This document shows, one piece after another, positions 45,963-54,796 of a DNA stretch of 64,000 nt (its first letter is position 1; each line of letters opens with the position of its first letter). Source of the stretch: Aquirufa rosea (GTDB lineage: Bacteria; Bacteroidota; Bacteroidia; Cytophagales; Spirosomataceae); assembly GCF_004118285.1 (NCBI RefSeq), contig NZ_SDHY01000002.1, positions 62,001-126,000 of the forward strand, read 5' to 3'. Both the position numbers and the translations under genes were made by a program. The notes beneath the pieces are model-generated. The model ran no database searches. It saw only the letters and a program-made list of their open reading frames with translations, and was not told the origin of the DNA.

Positions 45963-46448
45963 TTATTCTTGTGACCTAGCTTGGAAACTAACCCGGTGTT
46001 CACAATTCTTTTTGGTACATGATCCGTAGAAAATCAAGGAATGGTGCATGACATTGAAATGTAACATTTCTCCTACCAAACTTTGAATGGTTTGAACGCG
46101 TGGATCACAAAACTCAGTCACTTTATGGCAATCTGTACAGATTAAATGATCATGCTGTCTACGGCCATAAGACTTCTCAAACTGTGCCTGATTACGTCCA
46201 AATTGGTGTTTCACCACCAAATCACACTCCACCAACACATCCAAAGTGTTATAAACGGTGGCTCGGGAAACTTGGTATTTTTTATTTTTCATGGAGATAT
46301 AAAGCTCCTCCACATCAAAATGGTCATCACGTAAATAGATCTCTTCCAAGATGGCAAATCGCTCGGGAGTCTTGCGCAGACCCTTGTTTTCCAAGTAAGC
46401 TGTAAAAATCTTCTTGACCGAATCGAACTTCTCTATTTCTGTGGACAT
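45963..46448 (-). CDS. Fur-family metal or peroxide regulator
   Basis: A 161-residue Fur/PerR-family protein: N-terminal winged HTH (SRATVYNTLDVLVE at about 54-67), a C-terminal dimer domain with HDHLICTDCHKVTEF (metal site and structural CxxC) and a second Cys pair (GSCTKKNCEH). It can regulate iron or peroxide genes; I cannot tell which. It is located between relA/spoT and purA with gaps of 49 and 20 bp. Confidence 0.92.
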   Translation of the reverse strand: MSTEIEKFDSVKKIFTAYLENKGLRKTPERFAILEEIYLRDDHFDVEELYISMKNKKYQVSRATVYNTLDVLVECDLVVKHQFGRNQAQFEKSYGRRQHDHLICTDCHKVTEFCDPRVQTIQSLVGEMLHFNVMHHSLIFYGSCTKKNCEHRVSFQARSQE

Positions 46449-46497
46449 TTATTGAAAAAAACGACGTAAAATAAGCTATAAAAACTGAAAAAAGCTA

Positions 46498-48747
46498 TTA
46501 TTCTTCCCGGGCTACCTCAATTACTCCTGACACCCGTTCCAATTCCCCTACTAGCTCTACCAAATGATCCGTATCTTGTATCATGAGTGAAATTCTTCCT
46601 TCAAAAAGTCCATCTTTTACCCCAATATTTAGCGCAGTTATATTCACTTTTAATTCATCCGAAATCACTCTAGTCACATCATTGACCAAACCCACCCGAT
46701 CTATCCCTCGAATAACCAAATCTACCACAAAGGACATGGCTATCTGGCTGGCCCATTGAGCCTTGATGACGCGATCTCCGTGTCTCGACAAAAGTTCGGG
46801 AGAATTGGGACAGTTCGTTCTATGGATTTTAATCCCCTCATTGATGGTCACAAAACCAAACACTTCATCTCCCGAAATGGGATTACAACACTTGGCCAAG
46901 GTATAATCTACCTTATCCATATCCTCACCAATCAACAAAATATCAGCATCCTTACGATCATGCTGCACCCGTTTCATTTCCTTGGTAAAGCTTTTACTAT
47001 CCACAATCGGAGCCTGAATTGCCTTCTCTGCCTGCTTGCGCTCATGCATTTCTTTGTCGGCCTTCCAATGTTTCAACTGCTCAATCGCAATATAGCCTTT
47101 ACCAAATCGGTAAAATAGGTCATTGGCGTCTTTAGCGTTATAATAAGCTCTCAGTTGGTTAGTAATCTCCAAAGTCAAGCTTGGATAACCCAAAATCTTC
47201 AAACGATGCTCCACCATGTCACGCCCTTTGATGACGTGAGACTTATTCTCCTCCTTGATAAAATCCTTAATTCTGGCCTTCGCCTTGGTCGTAGTAACGA
47301 TACGCAACCAATCCTCAGAAGGCTTTTGCTTAGAAGATGTTAAAATTTCTATCTGATCCCCGTTACTTAATTTATGCGATAAAGGAACCAATTTCCCTCC
47401 GACCTTGGCACCGATACATTTAGCACCTACTTCCGAGTGAATTTCAAATGCAAAATCCAAGGCGGTAGATCCCGCCTGCAAGACCACTAATTTTCCTTTG
47501 GGGGTAAAGACAAAGACCTCTTCATGGTACAAAGAGTTTTTAATATCATCCACCAACTCAATCGCAGATTGACTTCGATCATTGGTTTCCAAAGCCTCTC
47601 TTACCTGACTTAACCAAGACTCAAAAGCTTGACTGGTACGTGTATCTGTTCCTTTATACTTAAAATGTGCAGCCACCCCTTTCTCTGCAATTTCATCCAT
47701 ACGTTTGGTCCTGATCTGCACTTCCACCCAGCGCCCCTCCTTATCATTGCCGTAAGGCAAACTCATCACCGTGGTGTGTAAAGACTCATATCCATTGGAC
47801 TTGGGAGTGGAAACCCAGTCTTTTAATCGACTAGGATTAGGTCGGTAATGATCGGTAACAATGGAATACACCTCCCAGCAATCGGCTTTTTCCCTTTCCA
47901 ATGGCACATCGATGACCACCCGCACTGCGAATAAATCATAAATTTTATCGAAGGGCGTATTACTACTCTTGATCTTATTGTAAATCGAATAAATGGATTT
48001 AGGACGGCCTTTGATCGTATAATGAAAATTCATTTCATCCAAAGACTTCTTGATTGGACGAATAAAATGATCCACAAAGCTTTCCCGATTACGCTTGTTT
48101 TCGGTCAACTTATTCGCAATATCCTTGAATGCTTCTGGCTCAGTATACTTTAAACCTAAATCCTCTAATTCTGTCTTAATAGCATTTAATCCCAAACGGT
48201 GGGCCAAAGGAGCATATAAATAAATAGTTTCTGAGGCTATCTTCAACTGCTTCTCCTTAGCCATGCTGGAGAGCGTTCGCATGTTGTGCAGGCGATCTGC
48301 CAACTTGATTAAGATTACTCGAATATCATCTGAGAGCGTCAACAACATCTTACGGAAATTTTCCGCCTGTTGAGAAGTTCCATATTCAAAGGTTCCGGAT
48401 ATCTTGGTCAAACCATCAATGATGGAGGCAATTTTTGGCCCAAAAACCTTTTCAATGTCGGCTAAAGTCGTGTCGGTATCTTCCACCACATCATGCAAAA
48501 GTGCAGAGATGATGGAAGTGGTCCCTAGACCTATTTCTTCCACGCAAATCTGTGCCACTGCCAGAGGATGATAAATATATGGCTCCCCTGATTTCCTACG
48601 CATTTCCTTGTGTGCATCTGCGGAAATCAGAAATGCCTTTTTGATTTGTTTGGCATCATCATCCTTTAAAAAGGGTTTGGCCGTACGCAATAACTTCCGA
48701 TACCTCTTTAAAATTTCTAAACGCTCTTTTTCTAAATTGATAGGCAT
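46498..48747 (-). CDS. RelA/SpoT-family (p)ppGpp synthetase/hydrolase
   Basis: A 749-residue bifunctional-type protein. The HD hydrolase domain has HDVVEDT (85-91) and the typical YHPLAVAQI helix. The synthetase domain follows from about 225 (GRPKSIYSIYNKI, then YDLFAVRVVI), the TGS domain is near 405-465 (VFVFTPKGKLVVL) and a C-terminal ACT domain is near 670-749. Both domains look intact, so both synthesis and hydrolysis of (p)ppGpp are likely. Start lies 3 bp after ispF. Confidence 0.95.
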   Translation of the reverse strand: MPINLEKERLEILKRYRKLLRTAKPFLKDDDAKQIKKAFLISADAHKEMRRKSGEPYIYHPLAVAQICVEEIGLGTTSIISALLHDVVEDTDTTLADIEKVFGPKIASIIDGLTKISGTFEYGTSQQAENFRKMLLTLSDDIRVILIKLADRLHNMRTLSSMAKEKQLKIASETIYLYAPLAHRLGLNAIKTELEDLGLKYTEPEAFKDIANKLTENKRNRESFVDHFIRPIKKSLDEMNFHYTIKGRPKSIYSIYNKIKSSNTPFDKIYDLFAVRVVIDVPLEREKADCWEVYSIVTDHYRPNPSRLKDWVSTPKSNGYESLHTTVMSLPYGNDKEGRWVEVQIRTKRMDEIAEKGVAAHFKYKGTDTRTSQAFESWLSQVREALETNDRSQSAIELVDDIKNSLYHEEVFVFTPKGKLVVLQAGSTALDFAFEIHSEVGAKCIGAKVGGKLVPLSHKLSNGDQIEILTSSKQKPSEDWLRIVTTTKAKARIKDFIKEENKSHVIKGRDMVEHRLKILGYPSLTLEITNQLRAYYNAKDANDLFYRFGKGYIAIEQLKHWKADKEMHERKQAEKAIQAPIVDSKSFTKEMKRVQHDRKDADILLIGEDMDKVDYTLAKCCNPISGDEVFGFVTINEGIKIHRTNCPNSPELLSRHGDRVIKAQWASQIAMSFVVDLVIRGIDRVGLVNDVTRVISDELKVNITALNIGVKDGLFEGRISLMIQDTDHLVELVGELERVSGVIEVAREE

Positions 48748-48750
48748 AGC

Positions 48751-49230
48751 TTATTCAGCAGTAATTAGTGCCACTGCCATGGCCGAGACTCCTTCTCCCC
48801 TCCCTACAAAACCCATCCCCTCTGATGTGGTTGCTTTTAATGTTATTTGATCCAAATCGACTGACATCACCTGCGCCAAATTTGCCTGCATGGAGGGAAT
48901 ATGAGGATTTAACTTCGGTTGATCCAAGATGATGGTCACATCCACATTACCTACTTCCCATCCTTTTTCACGAACCATTTCTAATACTCGCTTCAACAAG
49001 GCAAGGGAGGATACACCTTTCCATTGGGGATCTTTATCAGAAAAATGAAAACCAATATTCCGTAGGTTAGCCGCTCCCAAAAGGGCATCACATATCACAT
49101 GACAAACCAAATCGGCATCCGAATGACCGAATGGCCCTTTGGGTGAATCAATGCTGATACCCCCTAAAATGCAAGGCCTACCTTCCACCCAGCGATGCAC
49201 ATCATATCCTTGACCAACACGTATTTTCAT
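48751..49230 (-). CDS. ispF: 2-C-methyl-D-erythritol 2,4-cyclodiphosphate synthase
   Basis: A 159-residue enzyme of the MEP isoprenoid pathway. The zinc site is visible in GYDVHRW (8-14) and in GHSDADLVCH (about 35-44), and HFSDKDPQWKG carries further active-site residues. The length is typical. It lies between the M16 peptidase (5 bp) and relA/spoT (3 bp). Confidence 0.96.
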   Translation of the reverse strand: MKIRVGQGYDVHRWVEGRPCILGGISIDSPKGPFGHSDADLVCHVICDALLGAANLRNIGFHFSDKDPQWKGVSSLALLKRVLEMVREKGWEVGNVDVTIILDQPKLNPHIPSMQANLAQVMSVDLDQITLKATTSEGMGFVGRGEGVSAMAVALITAE

Positions 49231-49235
49231 AATTT

Positions 49236-50474
49236 CTATAATTCTTTCTTATACCATAAGGTATTGGATTTCCCATCAATAAACAAACGCTGAGCCCAAG
49301 TTTGTACTTCATCTAAACTTACTGCCTGGATTTTATCTGCCTCCGTATTAACGGCATTGGGATCTCCTGAATTGGCTGCCATTGCCAAATTCATAGCCCG
49401 ATTCAACACCTCCACCTCCATAAATACCAAACTAGATTCCGCTTGATTTTTTACTTTTTGTAAACCATGTTCAGAAATTCCCGAACGGACAAATGAGTGA
49501 AGCGTTTCATCAAGAGCTTGATTGGCATATTCAATGTCCACCCCCTCGCTCACTTGGCCTTGTACCACCAAAATACCTGGATCCAATGAACCCATTTGAT
49601 AGGCTTGTACAGAATCAAATAATCGATTTTCCTGCACCAAATGCTGATATAAAAAGGAAGATTCCCCACGACCTAGCAAGTCGGCCAGCATATCAATGGC
49701 ATGAAATCCTTCTTGATATCTCCCCACCATGTGATAGGCTTTGTAAATCCGATCAGATGGAACCTTCGCCCGAATTTCCATATGTCGGTCTTCTACTTGT
49801 TTGTCTTCAAGTTCCAAGTGACGTTGCGGTTTTTCCCCACCAGGAATAGACCCAAACCACTTCGCTGCCAAGGCTTTCACTTCATCAAACTTCACTCTTC
49901 CGGCCACGACCAATATTGCATTAGCAGGAACATAGTATTTGTAAAAAAAAGCTTTAACATCTTCCAAGCTAGCCTCCTCAATGTGATTGATATCGGCTCC
50001 AATGGTGGCCCATCGATATGGATGTTTTTGGTAAATTATGGGACGGAATTTCAACCACAAATCGCCATAAGGCTGGTTTAAATAACGTTGCTTGAATTCT
50101 TCGATGACCACCTTCCTTTGAACTTCCAAAGAGTTGGGATTAAAGGCTAATTGTTTCATCCGATCAGACTCCAACCAAAAAGCAGTTTCTAGATTTTGAT
50201 AAGGTAAGCTAATGTAATAGTTGGTCAAATCTGGAGTAGTAAAGGCATTGTTTTCCCCTCCCACTCGTTGTAATGGCCCATCATAATTGGGGATATTTTC
50301 TGAACCTCCAAACATCAAATGCTCAAACAAATGAGCAAATCCTGTTCTATTCGGATCTTCATCTCGTGAACCCACATCATAAATCACATCCATCACAGCC
50401 AGTGTGGTGCTTGGGTCCTCATGTACAATGACACGCAAGCCATTCTCTAAAGTAAATTCTTGAAATGAAATCAT
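49236..50474 (-). CDS. M16-family zinc metallopeptidase
   Basis: A 412-residue pitrilysin-type peptidase. The zinc-binding HLFEH is at 48-52, and the third ligand is likely the Glu in EEFKQRY (about 125-131). It has the usual two-domain half, with R/Y motif GDLWLKF absent. It is a single short form; the inactive partner that often accompanies it is not adjacent. No signal peptide is seen, so it may be cytoplasmic. First gene of a probable six-gene operon. Confidence 0.9.
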   Translation of the reverse strand: MISFQEFTLENGLRVIVHEDPSTTLAVMDVIYDVGSRDEDPNRTGFAHLFEHLMFGGSENIPNYDGPLQRVGGENNAFTTPDLTNYYISLPYQNLETAFWLESDRMKQLAFNPNSLEVQRKVVIEEFKQRYLNQPYGDLWLKFRPIIYQKHPYRWATIGADINHIEEASLEDVKAFFYKYYVPANAILVVAGRVKFDEVKALAAKWFGSIPGGEKPQRHLELEDKQVEDRHMEIRAKVPSDRIYKAYHMVGRYQEGFHAIDMLADLLGRGESSFLYQHLVQENRLFDSVQAYQMGSLDPGILVVQGQVSEGVDIEYANQALDETLHSFVRSGISEHGLQKVKNQAESSLVFMEVEVLNRAMNLAMAANSGDPNAVNTEADKIQAVSLDEVQTWAQRLFIDGKSNTLWYKKEL

Positions 50475-50541
50475 TCGGAATATTTATTTCTAAAATAGAA
50501 ACAAAAGTAAATAATTAGGCCTAAAAACTACCACACTTACG

Positions 50542-50549
50542 TATTTTTG
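50542..50549 (+). promoter_or_regulatory. Candidate -7 box of the TPR-like gene
   Basis: TATTTTTG is a perfect TAnnTTTG match, 18 nt before the ATG at 50568. No -33 box is evident. Confidence 0.4.
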
Positions 50550-50567
50550 CAGTTCAATATAGTCTGC

Positions 50568-51680
50568 ATGCATCGAATTTTCCTTTTCCTTTTTTTACTC
50601 ATTTCTGCTAGTATTTCTGGACAAATTTTGTCCGACAATCAAGCGAAAGAATGGATATCCAATGGATTGAACCACATGTACAACCATGAATTCAAAGAGG
50701 CTACGGAAGATTTCAATGCTTTGAAAGCTAAATACCCCAAGCACCCTAGCAGTTATTTATTGTTGGCCATGCAGTGGGAGAAGCAATATTTTCCACTAAA
50801 AGATCATCCAAATCAAAGCAAAGCTTATTTAGCTTACTTGGAAAGAAGTTTTGAGCTGGCTGAATTAGCCTATGAAAAAAACGACAATGATTTAGAGGCC
50901 GTCTTTTTCTGCATTTCCTCCACGGGTTTTTTAGCTGCTTATGAGGCTGATAATCAAAATTTCATGAAAGCGGTTTCGTACACGCGCAAATCTTATTCCT
51001 TTTTGAAGATTGCTCTAAAAAACACCGAAAGGCAGCCTGAGTTCCTATATTCAGCTGGCATCTACAATTATTACCGCATCGTATATCCAGAATTACACCC
51101 GGTGATTAAGCCTTTTATGGTGTTTTTTGAAGATGGGAATAAGCGGATTGGTTTAAGTTATTTAGAGCAAAGTACCCGCAAGACTACCTTTGTTAAAAAT
51201 GAGGGACGCTTTTACCTAGGCTATGTATTCAACAAATATGAAGGGACACCAGCTAGGGCACTACCTTTAAATCAGGCGCTCCTAGAAGATTTCCCGAACA
51301 ATCATTTATTTATATTGCAAAGAGCTGAACTGTTGGCATTGACTAACAATTTTGAAGAGGGTGAAATTTACAATGAGAAATTGGACAAATTGAAAATTCC
51401 TTACTACCAGGGCGCCGCGTGTGTATTTCGAGGGATAGCCGATGAAATTGGCAGAAAAAAGCTGGCGCAGGCAGAATTCCATTATTTGAAGGCATTGCAA
51501 TACCCTTTTGAAGAAAGGTTTACTAAGGATATCCGAGGATTGGCCTATTTAGGCTTATGCCGCATTGCTTATAAGTCAGGCCAAAAGGCCAAAGCCAAAA
51601 AATATTTACATTTGGCAAAAGAATTCATCGAATACAAAAACTCACAAGATGAGTATAAACGCATGTCCCAAATTTTATAA
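50568..51680 (+). CDS. Exported TPR-like protein
   Basis: 370 residues from ATG 50568; the signal peptide spans about 1-19 (HRIFLFLFLLISASISGQ). Helical repeats of TPR type run through the protein (for example NHEFKEATEDFNALKAKYP at about 37-55). I do not recognise a specific family. Together with the next gene, 2 bp away, it forms a two-gene operon, but the link in function is unclear. Confidence 0.75.
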   Translation: MHRIFLFLFLLISASISGQILSDNQAKEWISNGLNHMYNHEFKEATEDFNALKAKYPKHPSSYLLLAMQWEKQYFPLKDHPNQSKAYLAYLERSFELAELAYEKNDNDLEAVFFCISSTGFLAAYEADNQNFMKAVSYTRKSYSFLKIALKNTERQPEFLYSAGIYNYYRIVYPELHPVIKPFMVFFEDGNKRIGLSYLEQSTRKTTFVKNEGRFYLGYVFNKYEGTPARALPLNQALLEDFPNNHLFILQRAELLALTNNFEEGEIYNEKLDKLKIPYYQGAACVFRGIADEIGRKKLAQAEFHYLKALQYPFEERFTKDIRGLAYLGLCRIAYKSGQKAKAKKYLHLAKEFIEYKNSQDEYKRMSQIL

Positions 51681-51682
51681 TT

Positions 51683-52384
51683 ATGGAAAGTAGAGAAGCA
51701 GGAATAGAGCGATTATATCCCAAAATTTGGGGAAGGATGTCGGCCCGATATTATTACCTCATTCAACTTAGAAAACAATTAGAAAAGGTTATCGAGTTGT
51801 TTGTCAAAAACGCTCCTCACCAATTACTTGCCGACTATGGTTGTGGCAATAAACCCTATGAGCCCTTATTTAAACCATTTGTGGAACAATACATCGGATT
51901 GGATTTAGCACTCAATACCAAAGCAGATGTGGTGGTAGACCCCAAGGGGAAAATTGATATGCCCGAGGAGAGTGTCGGCTTTGTGCTTTCTACCCAAGTG
52001 TTAGAGCATGTGGAAGATCCAAAATCCTATTTAGAAGAGGCAAATCGCATTTTACAAAAAGGGGGTAAACTTATATTATCCACACATGGCTATTGGATGT
52101 TTCATCCAGACCCCACGGATTTCTGGCGCTGGACTTCTACCGGTCTACAGAAAATTGTCAAGGAAGCGGGCTTTGAAATCATTTATTTTGAAGGAATCCT
52201 GTCCAGGTCCTCCATGGGACTTCAATTATTTCAAGATGGTTTACTATTTAAATTCCCAAAATTCATACGTCCTCTATGGTCTATGCTATTACAACCACTC
52301 ATTATTTTCTTTGACAAAATTGCAGGTAACCAATCTCGTCGTCAGGATGCATGTACGTTTATCTTGGTAGCTAGAAAATTGTAA
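51683..52384 (+). CDS. SAM-dependent methyltransferase
   Basis: A 233-residue class I methyltransferase: motif I LLADYGCGNKPYEPLF (about 49-64), acidic strand 2 residue in YIGLDLA and motif IV LSTQVLEHVEDP (about 106-117). The family methylates small molecules or glycans; the substrate is unknown. It lies at the border of the glycan cluster, and a repeat-rich gap separates it from the epimerase. Confidence 0.87.
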   Translation: MESREAGIERLYPKIWGRMSARYYYLIQLRKQLEKVIELFVKNAPHQLLADYGCGNKPYEPLFKPFVEQYIGLDLALNTKADVVVDPKGKIDMPEESVGFVLSTQVLEHVEDPKSYLEEANRILQKGGKLILSTHGYWMFHPDPTDFWRWTSTGLQKIVKEAGFEIIYFEGILSRSSMGLQLFQDGLLFKFPKFIRPLWSMLLQPLIIFFDKIAGNQSRRQDACTFILVARKL

Positions 52385-52588
52385 ATTGTGAATTATAAAT
52401 TATAGATTATCACAATTCGCAATTATCAACCTGTATCAGGACGAGGAAGATTATAAATTATAAATTATTTCTTTTTGCAACTGTCTATCTATATCAAGGC
52501 AAATTATAAATTATAGATTATTTCTATTCGCAACTGTCTAATTATTTCAGAAAAAGACACCAGCCATCCATTATTTATAATCTATAAT
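52385..52588. repeat. Degenerate tandem repeats in a convergent gap
   Basis: Three degenerate units of about 51-59 bp start near 52391, 52450 and 52502. Each has AATTATAAATTATA, then (T/C)GCAA(C/T)TRTC and (T)ATATCARG. The right end (52572-52606) carries the reverse complement of the start. No gene is seen. Confidence 0.7.
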
Positions 52589-53524
52589 TCACAATTTATA
52601 ATTTACACCTTCCCATTCCCATGTTCTCTTCAAGGCCTCCTCAAATGAAGTACGTTCAAAGGGAATGATGGACTCCAATTTGCGAACATTCAAACAAACA
52701 TGTGGAACATCCGTTGGTTTAGCTTCCTTAAACTCCAATTGAAAACTTGGAACTAATTCTTTAATCTTTTCTAAGATACTCAACAAGGAAATGGCTGAAC
52801 CATAACCGATGTTGATGGTATCATTTTTATGACCTGAACGCCACAACTGAAATATAGCCTTAGCAATATCTTCCGCAAAAATATAATCTTTAGTTTGGCT
52901 ACCATCTCCCCAAACCGTGAATGTTTCACCACGTAAAGCTTTCCTCAAAGCAATATTGATCACACCTTGCTGCTCTGAATGATGAAAACAACCAAAGGGA
53001 TTGGACAGACGCAGAATTAAATAATCAATTTGATGGATTTTGGAATACAATTCAATGTAATGTTCAACCGCCAATTTGATAATCCCATAGGAAGAGATAG
53101 GCTTGCAGGCATGACTTTCACTCAGAGACTCCTTACCCGAATGTCCGTAGACAGCCCCACCCGAAGAAAAATACACTAAAAATCGACAATTGTGCTGTTT
53201 CATTACATCCAAGAGCTGAATGGTCGGATTCAAATTTGCCGCTAAATCCTCTGATACATTTTGAGTAGAAGTGGCAGGGACGATGGTACTAGCAAAGTGA
53301 AATACTTGCGTAAATTGGCCTTTTTGAAATAACTGATTCAATAAATCGAGGTCCCCATAATCCCCTAATACCCAATTTACCTGTGGAAAATTTTCTTTTT
53401 CCTCTGGAAAATGCCGGGATAAAACTGTTAATTCTACCGCTGAACGTACCGATTGCTTTTCCAGATATTGAATCCAATTCAATCCTAAAAAACCTGCTCC
53501 CCCAATGAGTAAAATTTTTTCCAT
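52589..53524 (-). CDS. NAD-dependent sugar epimerase/dehydratase
   Basis: A 311-residue extended short-chain dehydrogenase. The Rossmann motif GGAGFLG is at 8-14, and YxxxK is present as YGIIK (about 149-153), with Ser in FSSGGAVYG. Family members epimerise or dehydrate nucleotide sugars. It lies on the minus strand opposite to the glycosyltransferase cluster, and its last codons reach the repeat region. Confidence 0.9.
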   Translation of the reverse strand: MEKILLIGGAGFLGLNWIQYLEKQSVRSAVELTVLSRHFPEEKENFPQVNWVLGDYGDLDLLNQLFQKGQFTQVFHFASTIVPATSTQNVSEDLAANLNPTIQLLDVMKQHNCRFLVYFSSGGAVYGHSGKESLSESHACKPISSYGIIKLAVEHYIELYSKIHQIDYLILRLSNPFGCFHHSEQQGVINIALRKALRGETFTVWGDGSQTKDYIFAEDIAKAIFQLWRSGHKNDTINIGYGSAISLLSILEKIKELVPSFQLEFKEAKPTDVPHVCLNVRKLESIIPFERTSFEEALKRTWEWEGVNYKL

Positions 53525-53632
53525 ACGTTTTAATGACCTGCAAAAATAGAGCTAAGATTTGATTAACCTAGTCGGGAAGCCTTGAAAATAATTTTGTATT
53601 TTCGTTCATTCATTCACTTTGAACCCCATTAA

Positions 53633-54736
53633 ATGAAGCTAGTTATTGCTCGTTCGAATTACTTTTCTTATTCCGAAACTTTCATCGATGAGCAAATCAA
53701 GCAAATGCAACCTTTCGCGGTACTCTACGAGGGCTGGCAGCCCAGTAGATTATACCAAGGTGGCTCCATTTATCCCTTTCCGTTCAATCAATTGCTAGTT
53801 CGCGGGAGTCTTCGCCGACTTTTACCTAGCTTTTATCAAAAGATTTACACGCATTTTCTTCGCAAATACCTCAGAGAATATCAAATAAATGCCCTTTTAG
53901 CCAATTATGGCCCTTTGGGAACACATATTGCTGAGGCATGTCAGGCGGAAAATATACCCTTTGGCATCGTATTTCTAGGTTTTGATGCCAATGAAACCAA
54001 AACATTAGAGAATTACGGAAAGCGCTATGCGGAAGTTTTACCCAAGGCCAAGGCCATCATTGCCGTTGCCTCAGCCATGAAATCTACTTTAGAGAAAATC
54101 TGTGGGCCTTTACCAAACCTACACATCATTCCTTGTGGCGTAGATTTACAGCAATTTTATCCGGCCAAAGAAAAGAAAAAAGGTGGACCATTTCAGCTCA
54201 TATCTGTGGCTAGGTTTGCGGCTAAAAAGGGCTCATTGTTGAGTATTCAATCCTTTGAAATCCTACTAAAAGAATTTCCAAATGCCCAATTTAACATGGT
54301 GGGGGATGGTCCACTTTGGCAAGAGGCCAAAGACTATGTTCAAGCCAAGGGCTTAGAAAAACATATACATTTTTTAGGAGCTAAATCTCCTACGGAGTAT
54401 TTACCTCTATTGCAGGAGGCTGATGCCTTCATACAACATTCCATTGTCACGCCCTCAGGTGATTCAGAGGGAACGCCTGTAGCGATATTAGAGGCATCAG
54501 CCACAGGCTTGGCCATTGTTTCTACTCGCCATGCCGGCATTCCCGAAGCAGTAATCGAAGAAGAAACCGGAATTTTAGTGAATGAACATGATGTGGCTTC
54601 TATGGGTCAAGCTCTTATCCGTTTGGCAGCTAATCCCGCCTTATGTCAACAAATGGGGATGGCAGCCAGAAAACATATGGCAGAACATTATGAAGTGGGA
54701 CGCTTAAGTCAAAAGATTAAACAGTTATTGAGCTAA
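53633..54736 (+). CDS. Glycosyltransferase, GT4 type
   Basis: A 367-residue GT-B enzyme. The C-terminal domain has HIIPCGVDLQQFYP, then LISVARFAAKKGS, VGDGPLW and the donor-binding EGTPVAILEASATGLAIVSTRHAGIPE (about 285-310), typical for family GT4 (EX7E). It transfers a sugar from a nucleotide donor to a growing glycan. First gene of the plus-strand assembly cluster. Confidence 0.9.
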   Translation: MKLVIARSNYFSYSETFIDEQIKQMQPFAVLYEGWQPSRLYQGGSIYPFPFNQLLVRGSLRRLLPSFYQKIYTHFLRKYLREYQINALLANYGPLGTHIAEACQAENIPFGIVFLGFDANETKTLENYGKRYAEVLPKAKAIIAVASAMKSTLEKICGPLPNLHIIPCGVDLQQFYPAKEKKKGGPFQLISVARFAAKKGSLLSIQSFEILLKEFPNAQFNMVGDGPLWQEAKDYVQAKGLEKHIHFLGAKSPTEYLPLLQEADAFIQHSIVTPSGDSEGTPVAILEASATGLAIVSTRHAGIPEAVIEEETGILVNEHDVASMGQALIRLAANPALCQQMGMAARKHMAEHYEVGRLSQKIKQLLS

Positions 54737-54766
54737 GTTGAAGTGCCTACAATACAGGCAAATGTG

Positions 54767-54774
54767 TAAATTTG
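54767..54774 (+). promoter_or_regulatory. Candidate -7 box of the flippase gene
   Basis: TAAATTTG is a perfect TAnnTTTG match, 22 nt before the flippase ATG. A TTG lies at 54738 but with a spacing of 26, too long for a good match. Confidence 0.35.
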
Positions 54775-54796
54775 TTGATTATTCTAAAGAAAACGC

